Source of the DNA: Sialis fuliginosa
Lineage: Eukaryota; Arthropoda; Insecta; Megaloptera; Sialidae
Length of the DNA stretch: 64,000 nt
Direction: 5' to 3'
Assembly: GCA_961205875.1 (NCBI GenBank)
Contig: OY540812.1
Coordinates: 14,012,001 to 14,076,000 of the forward strand
Positions 12,201 through 23,230 of the stretch are shown piece after piece. The notes below the pieces were generated by a model. It was not told the origin of the DNA. It made no database searches and saw only the letters and a program-made list of their open reading frames with translations. Position 1 is the stretch's first letter. Every line of letters starts with the position of its first letter. Made by a program: the position numbers and the translations under genes.

Positions 12201-12243
12201 TTTGGCGGGCATTTCTCTATTAAAAACTGTTTGAAGCGCGGGA
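12201..12243 (+). promoter_or_regulatory. Two E2F-like sites upstream of RnrL
   Basis: TTTGGCGGGC (12201-12210) and GCGCGGGA (12236-12243) match the E2F/DP consensus TTTSSCGC in the two orientations. They lie 70-112 bases before the RnrL start codon in otherwise very AT-rich DNA. RnrL is a classical E2F target at G1/S in flies and mammals, so the placement fits. Confidence 0.7.
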
Positions 12244-12312
12244 TTGAATACCTTTGTCTTCTGTGTAGCTCTAAATAAATATAAAATTAAAATGAATACT
12301 AATTTAAACAAG

Positions 12313-15292
12313 ATGTATGTTCGCAAAAGAGGTGAGTTATAATCTTAATGATATACATAAATAATTATCTGCCTTATATTAACTTAACAAATGACTTTTC
12401 TTTTAGACGGAAAACTGGAAGATGTGCATTTTGATAAAATAACATTTCGTATAAATAAGCAGTGTTATGGACTTGACAAAGCATACATCGATCCTGTAAG
12501 TATTTATAAAAGGTTATTTTATAACCTCATTAAAATATTTTATTCTTTAGATTGTTATAACTATGAACGTAATCAAAGGACTCTACGATGGTGTATCAAC
12601 GGTTGAATTGGATAATTTAGCTGCTGAAACCGCTGCAACTATGACTACAGTCCATGCTGATTATGCACTTCTTGCTGCTCGTCTGGCAATTTCAAATCTT
12701 CATAGAGAAACAAAGAAAGTTTTTAGTGGTTTGTTAATTTTTATTTAAAAAATAGGTGCATGCACGTATCAAATCAAATACTGCACTGAACATATTTTTG
12801 TATTATACAACATAATACTACAATAATTATCAATAATATTTCCTATTATCAAATCGTCAGCTGTGTCACTAATAATGCAAATTTATGTTAAGTGTAAAGG
12901 TCTCTATACACCTCCCAACCTGCAGGGCCGATTTGTCAGGAAGTAGAGTGGGGGTACTGCAGATTGGGTCGTGTATAGGCAAGCCGACTATTCGCGGAAT
13001 ATACGGCTCAACTTGCGTATACACAACCCAATCTGCAGTACCCCCACTCTACCTCCCAACAAATCAGCCCTTGTAGATTGGGTGGTGTATAGAGGCCTTA
13101 ACTTATATCCAATTGATTAAATTCTTTCTGTTTATTATATGTGTATAAGAAAAATATTCTATTTTTCAGACGTAATGAGCGATCTCTATCACATGGTTAA
13201 CGAAGCTACTGGAAAACATAGTCCAGTTATTTCTGAATACCATTATAATATTATCATGAAAAATGCAGACCGTTTGAACTCATCTATCATTTATGACAGA
13301 GATTTCTCTTATAATTTTTTCGGTTATAAAACTTTAGAACGGTCATATCTTGCAAGAATCAATGGTAAAATAGTCGAGAGACCTCAACACATGTTGATGA
13401 GAGTTGCTGTAGGAATTCACGGTGAAGATATTGATGCTGCGATTGAGACATACAATTTATTATCTGAGAAGTATTTCACACATGCAACACCTACTCTGTT
13501 CAATGCAGGTACAACCTGTGCTCAACTTTCATCCTGCTTTTTATTAAGAATGAGAGATGACAGCATAGAAGGAATCTATGAAACCCTTAAGCAATGTGCA
13601 CTCGTATCTAAGTCAGCCGGTGGAATCGGATTAAATGTGCACAATATAAGAGCAAAAGGAGCTGTCGTTAAGGGAACGGGTGGAAAATCAAATGGTCTTG
13701 TACCTATAATGCGTGTCTTCAATAACACTGTACGTTACGTTGACCAAGGTGGAAATAAACGACCCGGTGCAATTGCTATGTACCTAGAACCGTGGCATGC
13801 AGAGATATTTGAATTTCTAGACTTGAAAAAGAATACTGGAAAAGAAGAAATGAGAGCTAGATCTCTGTTCTATGGATTATGGATTCCTGATTTATTTATG
13901 GAAAGAGTTGAAAGCAACGGAGAGTGGTCTTTGATGTGTCCGTATGAATGTCCTGGACTAGATGACTGTTGGGGTGAAGAATTTGAAAAGCTTTACACAA
14001 AATATGAAAACGAAGGAAAATATAAAAGACGAATTCCTGCACAGAATGTTTGGTATGCAATCATAGAGGCGCAAGTTGAGACCGGTACACCGTACATGTT
14101 GTATAAAGATTCTTGTAATAAAAAAAGTAATCAGCAAAATTTGGGAACAATTAAATGTAGTAACCTTTGTACTGAAATAGTTGAATATACATCCTGTGAT
14201 GAAATTGCAGTTTGTAATTTGGCTTCTATAGCTTTAAATATGTATGTGAAACCAGATAAAACATATGATTTCCAAAAATTGAAGGAAGTAACCAAAATAG
14301 TTACAAAAAATCTTAATAAAGTAATTGACGTTACGTACTATCCATTACCTGAAGCAAAAAATTCAAACATGCGTCACAGACCAATTGGAATTGGAGTGCA
14401 AGGTTTAGCAGATGCGTTTATTATGATGAGATTACCTTACGAAAGTGATAAAGCTAGATTACTGAACAAACAAATATTTGAAACTATTTACTATGGAGCT
14501 CTTGAAGCAAGTTGTGAATTAGCAGAACGAGATGGGCCATATTCGACCTACGAAGGCAGCCCTGTAAGTAAAGGAATTTTGCAGTACGATATGTGGGAAA
14601 ATCATGAACCCACAGATTTATGGGACTGGGTCGCTTTGAAAGAAAAGATTAAAAAGCATGGTGTACGAAACTCATTACTTTTAGCTCCAATGCCTACTGC
14701 ATCAACTGCTCAAATATTAGGAAATAACGAATCGTTTGAAGCATACACGTCCAATATCTATACAAGGCGTGTATTGTCTGGAGAATTCCAAATAGTCAAT
14801 CATCATCTTGTAAAAGATTTAGTTTCGTTAGGTTTATGGAATGAAAAAATGAAAAATCAGATAATAGCAAATAATGGATCTGTACAAAATATAGATGAAA
14901 TTCCTGATGATTTAAAGAAGGTGTATAAAACTGTATGGGAAATATCTAACAAGATCGTCATCAACATGGCTGCAGACCGTGGAGCTTACATTGACCAAAG
15001 TCAGTCATTGAATCTTCATGTAGATAAACCAAACTATGGATTATTATCATCTATGCACTTTTATGCTTGGAAAGCTGGTTTAAAAACAGGAATGTATTAT
15101 TTGAGAACAAAACCTGCAGTTAATGCCATTCAATTCACAGTAGATAAAAAAACATTATCATCTAAAGTAAATAATGGAGTTGCAAATGGTGTTTCGAACA
15201 GTGCAGTACCAACTGAAGATAAAGAAAAGGAAATGGCTCAATTAGTTTGCTCATTACAAAATAGGGATGAGTGCCTTATGTGTGGTTCTTAA
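12313..15292 (+). CDS. RnrL: Ribonucleoside-diphosphate reductase large subunit
   Basis: Reduces NDPs to dNDPs in the cytosol, together with the radical-bearing small subunit, which is not in this window. Exons 12313-12331, 12407-12495, 12551-12728 and 13170-15292 join in frame to 802 residues; human RRM1 has 792. The ATP-cone occupies about residues 1-92. The catalytic set is complete: Cys218 (LSSC), Asn427/Cys429/Glu431 (NLCTE), Cys444 (AVCN), the radical-path tyrosine pair at 738-739 (GMYY), and the C-terminal redox pair Cys797/Cys800 (ECLMCGS). Asp226, Ser227, Arg256 and Gln288 of the effector site are kept. Residues 257-271 ([15 protein letters not shown]) differ from the usual TGSYIAGTNG-type loop. 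An in-frame ATG at 12292 would add seven residues; 12313 is chosen because MYVRKRDG matches the family start. The last exon alone encodes about 88% of the protein. A poly(A) signal AATAAA lies at 15609-15614. Confidence 0.97.
12899..13097. repeat. 80-bp inverted repeat (foldback/MITE) in RnrL intron 3
   Basis: The left arm 12899-12979 and right arm 13016-13097 are inverted copies with a loop of about 36 bases. The core GTGGGGGTACTGCAGATTGGG (about 12950-12969) is perfectly mirrored near 13026-13048, while the outer part (CTCTATACACC...GATTTGT) pairs with mismatches. The element is GC-rich in an AT-rich intron and would form a stable hairpin in the pre-mRNA. Its ends suggest TA- or similar-targeted MITE insertion, but no clean target duplication was seen. 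Confidence 0.75.
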
Positions 15293-17068
15293 TTTTTATA
15301 GTTTCAATTTATTTATTAATTCAAGCAAGGTTTTATTCCCATATGATAATTTTGCACTCAAATATATTATTTTTATTTTAATATTTTTATGTACCTTCTA
15401 TATATTATTACATTTATATTTAATTAAGTTTATCTTGAAAACATAATTATGATCTACTTGCATTTAGTTCCTTATTATCATATTATTATGAATTCTCAAA
15501 TATATTATATTACTGAATTAAAAGAAAATACCAAAAATAAGTGCTCGAATAGAATATTATCAGAACTGTTTTATATACAGTCTTTTAAAAAAGAAAAGTG
15601 TTTATTATAATAAATTTTAAAAACAACATATATTATACTTTATCAGTATTACTACAACACTTCCTTTGTCTTTGTACCAAAAAGAAATTCCATTGGAAAT
15701 AGTGCATTCTCTCAGTCGTGATTAATATTTTCATGTTTCCAAGTTATTTTTTGTGACATTTTTTCTGAAAAAGTCTTGTTTTTTTTAATCATTAAAAAGA
15801 TTGTTTCTTACCGAAGTTAATACAAAAACTGAGTTTTTCTGTATGATACATTGTAGAGGATGATACTTTCTACCTGCATGTTCATAAGTTTTCAATATAA
15901 CCAATTTCCGAACATAATTTTTCCCCTTATTTAAAAGACTGTATAATTTTGAATAAAATGCATATTACGTAAGTTTAAAATTATGAAGTCAGTCCAATCT
16001 TTGGATTAGTGGATCGAGCAAAAATATAATGTTCTGTAAGTACCAAAACTGACATTTAAATATATTGTATTCGTAATACTTTTACATTTTTATGCAATAA
16101 TGCAATAAACTATTATAATAATTACAGTGTATCATTTATTATACCTTCCAAAAATTGTAAATTATAATTTTTATGCTCTGTGCAATGGAAATATTTTGGA
16201 TTTTTTTAATATAAAGTAAGTAAAGGCAATACAAATCCATTTTAATAGTCTAGAATTTGTATCTGTTTATTTCAACTTTTATACTAAACCGATTTTCATT
16301 GTTAGAAAGACCATAGAATAAGTTGAGGGTAGTTTAGGCTATAAGATAATTAAATTACAGCAGGTTTGTATTAAGGAAAATTTACAGTTGATATGCTCTA
16401 ATAAATTAATGTACAAATTGCTTTCTCCCCTCACCACTTGCTTACGAGCGTACGTATTTAATGGATCACCCCTTCGGTATATATTATATTTTCAGAATAA
16501 CATTGAATGAAAACATAGTTATAAATTATGACAACCTATAGATGTACTTTCATTATAAATTATTTCAATAATTTATGTAGTTACAATATAAAATAAATAA
16601 AGTACAATATAACAATGTCACTGTTATCTTTACTACAAAAGCTTTAAGTATGTAATTAAAAAGTTAATTATCTCATTGACTTGTGTAATTAATGATATAA
16701 ATATTAATTACCTGCAATACTAAATAATACTCGTTTTCACCAGAAAAGTAAAAACCATATAATGAACACTAAAACACAAGCGAATTTTTACAGTTCACTT
16801 TATATCGTTTTGTATTTCTAACAAAACTATGTGGTTGCTGCATACTTATAACATGATTTATTTGACTTTAGGAACTTCGTCTTTGGTCTTAAATCATGGG
16901 GCAGAATTTCTAATTAGGCGTTGACTATTATTGAAAATTAAAATTCTGTAACATTTGTACATACATACTTCATGTTTTTTTTTATTATATCTAATTAAAT
17001 TCAATTTATTCGATCCCAGGAGATAAGGGGGTGGGGTGCTCTGGATTCCTCCTTCTACGGACGAAACT

Positions 17069-17152
17069 TCTCGTATCTTCGATATGGCAAGGAAACGATT
17101 AATCCTAAATATTAGATCAGTGTTGCTTCCTCGCCAAATCGAAAATACGAGA
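17069..17152. repeat. Short inverted repeat (28-bp arms)
   Basis: 17069-17096 and 17125-17152 are inverted copies matching at about 24 of 28 positions (core TCTCGTAT.TTCGAT.TGG), with pairing of lower quality extending outwards for a few bases. The loop is 28 bases. It sits just before the repeat tail in which the 17265-17492 element inserted. Confidence 0.6.
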
Positions 17153-17264
17153 ATTTTTGCGATCGTTTTTCAAAGAGGAAAGAAGTTGTTCTCCGATTTC
17201 AAAATTTTCACTTTATTTTTTCGTTTCGTGTCTGTGCTCTGAATTCTTGTCAACGCATAACCCA

Positions 17265-17492
17265 TAGGGTGACCAGATTTTAATTTTGCTAAACCCTGAC
17301 ATGTAAATGAATACCCGTTTTTTATTTTTTTTATCTTTTTTATTTTATTCTTTTTATTTTCATAAAATTTATTACCATAATCTGCACTTTTGTGCCCCTT
17401 GGTGTATTTTTGTCGACCTTTTTTTAGTAATTATTTTTAGCAAAACCTGGAGAAATTGCACCCAAACCCTGACACTCCGGGTCAAAACCCTA
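17265..17492. mobile_element. Non-autonomous hAT-like MITE with perfect 8-bp TSD
   Basis: The 228-bp element starts TAGGGTGACC and ends CAAAACCCTA, flanked on both sides by ATAACCCA (17257-17264 and 17493-17500). Removing the element and one duplication leaves ACGCATAACCCATGAACCAC, which matches an uninterrupted related repeat at about 11445-11466 (ACGCATAACTCATGAAGCAC). The window therefore holds a paralogous empty site. An 8-bp duplication indicates the hAT superfamily. No coding capacity. Confidence 0.8.
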
Positions 17493-19355
17493 ATAACCCA
17501 TGAACCACTGAACCTATAACCTATAATAATGAAACTTAGTTGGTCGGTTGGGTCCGGCTAATGTACAGAGTGTACAGTCCCATTTAAAAATCATCAAAAT
17601 CGTGTGTATGGAGGAGTGATGATATACCAAAATTGTTATTTTTCAAGATATCTCAAGAACGACATCTTACGAAAAAATTGTATATAATTTTTTTTTGTAG
17701 AGCATTCAATTTTCTATAAAATAGGTCAACACAGATTTTGATAGTAAATATTCCCATACGAAGATTTATCTCCATTTGCTTAAAAAATCATTTTTTTTCA
17801 ATCGCTATATACTTTGACATGTCATTTTGACGTTTGCTTAGCAGAAAAAATTAGATTAAGCTACATTTTTTCCTGAAAACTGTTAGAGGGTAGATTCGAA
17901 CGGGAGCAGGTTGCAGGACTCTTCCCCAAGATGCTTTGTATAAAAAATATCAATTGTCCGACCGTGGTCACAAACGAACGTAGGTACTTCACCATGAGCA
18001 TCACGTTACGAAGCCGTGTTCCTATGTTTGCATGAAAAAGTCGAAGATATTAATAAAAAAAAAAACGTCGATGAGCTACCAGGTCGTAGAAGCACTGTGC
18101 ATTCTCTTGGCAGATGGTTTTTTTTTAAATTTTATATTTTATTAATGAATTTAAATATTTAGTTTGAAGAGCACTGCAAACTATAAAAATATTCTCACAA
18201 GAACTCGATTTACACGTGCCAAAATGTTTATATTTACATTAATTAACAAATTTTGCATTTTATTACACAAAACAGATTGTTATTACATTAATAGTTGACT
18301 TTTGGAAATACATAAATTGAGATTTTTTAGTCTTTAATTATTTATATACAAGACGTCCTAGTTTCGAAGGACCAATCAGTTTTTTTTTTCAAAAACGGTT
18401 TGTCTTCCTTTTGATATTTTGTTTGAATATCGGCAGTAGGATCAACAAATTGCACTCTATTACTTTTTATACATCGCGATCGTTGAAAAGTTGATTTTAT
18501 GTTGGATATAAGTATATAACAATATAACTAGAGTCACTCCAGTAAGAGTCTGGAAAGCACGGATCAATTTTAATTTAATTGTAGTAGCCAAGTCTCGCTC
18601 ACAGCCGTATTTTCTGATATTATCAGTCAATATCATTAGATATACTTTACATTATGTTCAATTTTAATGGTAATTTTTTATACTTGCTAAAAATAACACA
18701 AATGATCTTATTAAAACGCCGATTTGGCTAAAATTGGTGACGCTGTCGAGACTCTTACTGAAATGACTAATACAACTACTCGAATTAAAAAAATTATGGA
18801 TTAATTCAAATTAAAATTTAAAAGTTATTTTATTTCCAGTTTTTTAGATCTTTAGGTACAATAAAATTATTTATTTTAATACATGAATTATATAGTAAAA
18901 TCTTTTATAACAAAATTAATTATACATATAGAATTTATTTTATCTTATTTAATGTCAATGTCATTCTTATAAAAAAAACTTATGTTTAAAATATTCATTG
19001 ATATATCATTGTATGCCAAGATACTTTTTCAATTATGTTCGAAGTATGAAATTGCTGATGAGCCAATTATAACAAGTTAAGACATATGGATGGAGGGTGG
19101 CTGCTGCATGGTATTATAAGGATGGATTCACTTTAGGTTGCAATAATACGATATAATATATTACCAGAAAAATTCGTTCAAATAAACATAATAGAATTAT
19201 AATATAATATATTTCCGACCCGAAGCAACAGATCACCAGCACCTCACCCCCATTCCTACGTACCATGGCCACCTTGTTCGTGAATACCATCTATGACCAG
19301 CCCACGATCGCTATCCCATTACATCATGTTTCCCTGCACCATACATATAAACACA

Positions 19356-19530
19356 TCATAGACATAGGGACACGGACTGTACATTCTGTATTATCGTAAT
19401 GTTTTAAATTTGGTTCACATAAGTGAAGATAGAGATATAACCCAACCAATAATTTTGTACACTCGTGTTTACATAAAGACAAAAGACTTAACGCAAGCTC
19501 AGATACGCGGTCCATACTCTATGTCTATGA
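19356..19530. mobile_element. 175-bp element with TCATAGACATAG terminal inverted repeats
   Basis: TCATAGACATAGGGACACGG at 19356-19375 is mirrored by CTATGTCTATGA at 19519-19530. A related but truncated copy begins at about 11004 (CATAGACATAGAGAATGGAC, then GCATTCTGTATTA shared with this copy). Non-coding MITE of unknown superfamily. Confidence 0.6.
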
Positions 19531-20925
19531 ATACGACACATAACTCATAACACAAAGGAACTGTGAGATAAGATCTAGTTGACACAAAACCCATATAGAA
19601 GAAGAAAAATTTGACCGTCCGCTAAATGTACAATGTAAATTCTAGAAGACTATATAAGCATTTCCAGTAGTTTTTCATTAAAAACAGGGTGCATGTATGT
19701 CACCGATTTTACTCTCGATTTTTTTTTCTTAAAGTACATATCAAAAAAAACATGTCTCGAAATTTTTCCCTACTATCACTTTTTTCGACCGAATTACGAT
19801 TTTTTAAAGTTATTATATCGAGCGTAGTAAGACATTTCGATTGTTAGTTATTTTTCGAAATGACTCTTATTATGCATGTTATGGGGCTTATTATCTTCGT
19901 TTTTTATGGTTTCAGAGCCAAACATTGAATTTTGACCGAATGCGGTACCAAAACATTAAGGGGATTTTTTTCGAAAAATAATCGATTTTGAAACTGCCGT
20001 CAAATATTTTGGTTTCAACCAAAATACTTCCTTATAACTTTTTTCTTCATACTCCCAATTGCACCAAATTTTGGCAAGCAGTTCTTTTTTATCCTCAAAA
20101 CAATCCTCGAAAAACTTTTTCATATTGAGTTCCTAAGTGAGATGTAGTTTTTATAAAACACCTGATTACTCGTGTATTAAATATAAGAATTTTCAGTGTT
20201 TCCGAAATGTCAGGGCTTCTGATAATCGAATAAAAAATATACCACTTAATTCGTGTTTTGTAAAAAACTACTAGATATGCTAATATATTTTTATCCGATC
20301 AGACTTTACAAGTTTTAATTCCATTAAAGTTACCGAGCTTATAGTGATCTACATACATATTATTTTTTTACATTCATCAAAATATTATTAAACAAAACGA
20401 AAAAAACTTCAGACTCATTTTTCTTTATACTCACATTAAAACAATGATTTACATACTATAATAACATAATTTTATTTCAAACTTGTTCGCCTTATTTAAA
20501 AACAATTTAACCAACAGTCACGAACGTTGTTTTACTTTTTTTTTAGATTTAATGATTCACATAAATTTTATTTTTAAATTACTCCCTTCAGAGTTAATAT
20601 ATAGCGATTTTTCATCAGTTGCGGATGATGTTAATAGAGCATTTTATTTTAGTTTTATTATTATCAATACATATAATAAAATTAAATATTCAAGGCCCGT
20701 GAACACAGATTTTTTCCATTAAACTAGTTAAAAGAGTCTTTCTTGTTTATCTTCAACAGGACTGTGACAAATCCTTCGTATGTTGATTTGTTTGTTCAGG
20801 AGCACATGAACACAAGATGGAAAATGAATTAGCCTAATAGGTTGATTTCGGGATTGTTTAAAAAATATGTAGTCAAAAAAGTATTTAGATCAATAAAACA
20901 TATACTTACAAGCTTTTAGATTTTT

Positions 20926-21035
20926 GCGGTGATTTTGAAATGAATCTTGGCTTCTTGAGGCAAGTCGCGTTTTTTCGTCATTATCTCGGCCAAACCTGAA
21001 AATGTCCACTGTAATGTGTGGTGATACGTTAACTG
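20926..21035. repeat. Dispersed repeat, copy 1 (GGTGATTTTGAAATGAATCT family)
   Basis: Contains GGTGATTTTGAAATGAATCT then TGGCTTCTTGAGG, and further on TGTCCACTGTAATGTGTGGT. The same pieces occur at 51086-51220 and, partly inverted, at 61583-61760. Non-coding. Confidence 0.55.
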
Positions 21036-21139
21036 AGATACCGATCAAAATGACAGTTTTATGTAAGTTTTCTTTACTGATGTAGTGTACTCGTAGTTTA
21101 TTTAAATTATTTTATATGAAATGTTTTTACCAGGGGTCC

Positions 21140-21560
21140 GGAGTTAATTCCGGAATTAATTCCGGAACTGAATCCCTGCTATTCGTTCCGGAACTTTTAA
21201 AATCTATCCGTTCCCTACGTTAAAAACTCCGGAACGAATAGATTCTATTAACTCCGAAGAGAATTCGTGCCGGAACTTTTAAAATCTATTCGTGCCCTGG
21301 CTTATAAACTCCGGAACGAATAGATTCTATTTGCTCCAGAGGGCATTAATTCCGGAATTTATAAAATCTATTAGTTCCCTGGCTTATAAACTCCAGAACT
21401 AATACAATCTATTAATTCCGCACGGCATTCGTGTCGGAACTTATAAAATCTATTCGTTCTCTGATTTAAAATCGTCGGAACTTTTAAAATCTATTTGACT
21501 CCAGGAGACATTATCAGTGGAGCAGATAGATTTTATAAGTTCTTTAGTGTATCCGGCACG
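21140..21560. repeat. About 60-bp tandem units in left arm of foldback
   Basis: Imperfect tandem units built from AAAATCTATTCGTTCC, GGCTTATAAACTCCGGAACG and AATAGATTCTAT modules, many internally palindromic (TTCCGGAA). Mirrored at about 27310-27735 in the right arm. Confidence 0.75.
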
Positions 21561-21789
21561 ATTAAAGTCTATACGTTCCCAAATTTTATATTAGATTGAT
21601 TGTACATGAAGCCAAATAGTTTAATGTGTATGTAATTACTATAAAATGCAAATCGAGTATTATTAATTTATTTAAACTATTGTTAAGGCTTTCGCGGTTT
21701 GTAATTTATAGATAATTAACATACATTTTATGAATTTTTGTAACAAATATTTTATTGGAATAATTTGATATGTGATAATTGTCATCAAA

Positions 21790-23230
21790 AACAATTTACA
21801 ACAAATACGTATTAAGGTAGATTTAGAGCCCTTTTTCTTAGAATACCGTATTCTCAGAAATAAAATCAAATATATTATATGCTATGTAATCATTTATAAA
21901 ATTAATTAAGTCAGACACGTATTAAGGAAAATTTGGACCCCATTTTCTAAATATTTAAATATTTTGGAAAAAAATGAGATAGTCAGTTGTATTAAACATT
22001 AACTAAATAAATTTAAAGTCAGTCACGTATTAAGGTAAATTTAATGTCCTTTTTACTAAAAAAATTGTAATGTCGGAAATAAAATTAAAAAATTAAGATG
22101 ATACTATTAATTACGTTCTGTGAAACAAAACCTAATACAGAATTAAGTCAGTCGTGTATTAAGTAAGATTAGAGCCCTTGTTCTTAAAATAACATAATCT
22201 CATAAACAAAATCAAATATTCTATATATTATGTAACCATTTATATAAATTATTAAGTCAGGTACGTATTGAGGAAATTTGGGCCCGTTTTGTAAATATTT
22301 TAAATTTTAGGAAAAATAAAAAAATAACATGAGATAGTAAGTTGTATGAAATATTAAATATGTAAAATTAAAGTCAGTGACGTATTGAGGTAAATTTAAA
22401 GCCCTTTCTACTAAAATTTAATAATATCGAAATAAAATGATAAAATACTATGGTAACTTATTTTATGTGAAACAAAAACTACAACCGAATTAAGTCAGAT
22501 GTGTATTAAGTAAGATTTAGAGCCCTTCTTCTTAAAATAATGTTATCTCAGAAACAAAATCAAATATGCTATATAATATGTAATCATTTATATAAATTAT
22601 TAAGTCTGACACGTACGAAGGAAAATTTGGGCCCCGTTTTGCGAAAAATTTAACTTTTCAGACAAATAAATAAATAACATGAGATAGTAAGTTGTATGAA
22701 ACATTGACTGTATAAAATTAAAGTCAGTCACGTATTAAGGTAAATTTAATGCCCTTTTTAATAAAATATTGTAATATCCGAAATAAAATGAAAAAAATAC
22801 TATGGTATTATTGATTATGTTCTATAAAACAAAAATTATAACAAAATTTAGTCAGATGTGTATTAAGTAAGATTTAATACCACTTTTCTTAATGTAACGT
22901 AATCTCAGAAACAAATGCATACGTACTATATAATATGTAATCATTTTATAAATTATTAAGTCAGACACGTATTAAGGAGAATTTGGGCCCCGTAAATTAA
23001 AAAAATTAAGATGGTATTATTAATTATGTTCTACGAAACAAAACTTTATACGGAATTGAGTCAGTCGTGTATTAAGTAAGATTTTGAGCCCTTCTTAAAA
23101 TAACGTAATTTCAAACAAAAACAAATATAATATACATTATGTAATCATTTATATGAATTATTAAGTCAGACACGTATTATGGAAAATTTAGGCCCCGTTT
23201 TTTAAATATTTTAAATTTTAGATAAATAAA
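21790..23230. repeat. Three-monomer higher-order tandem array, left arm
   Basis: Monomers of about 105-125 bp centre on a CGTATTAAGG-like box. Three types alternate: A (GTGTATTAAGTAAGATTTAG then AGCCC), B (ACACGTATTAAGGAAAATTT then GGGCCCC) and C (CACGTATTAAGGTAAATTTA then ATGCCC). Boxes near 21807, 21915, 22021, 22146, 22256, 22373, 22493, 22605, 22723, 22850, 22961, 23050 and 23166 read ABC ABC ABC AB AB: 13 monomers with a 340-357-bp trimer period, one C missing near the inner end. Confidence 0.8.

Noticed and set aside
12885..13076. Open frame of 63 codons within RnrL intron 3
   Set aside because: Lies wholly within the inverted repeat 12899-13097; the protein-like look comes from the GC-rich hairpin.
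17880..18120. Slightly GC-richer stretch that might be an old transposase
   Set aside because: Translation in all frames is broken by stops within a few codons and shows no family motif.
21790..23230. CRISPR-like regular spacing of conserved boxes
   Set aside because: Monomers are about 110 bp, similar along their length, and mirrored in the other arm of an eukaryotic foldback; a tandem higher-order repeat, not repeats plus unique spacers.
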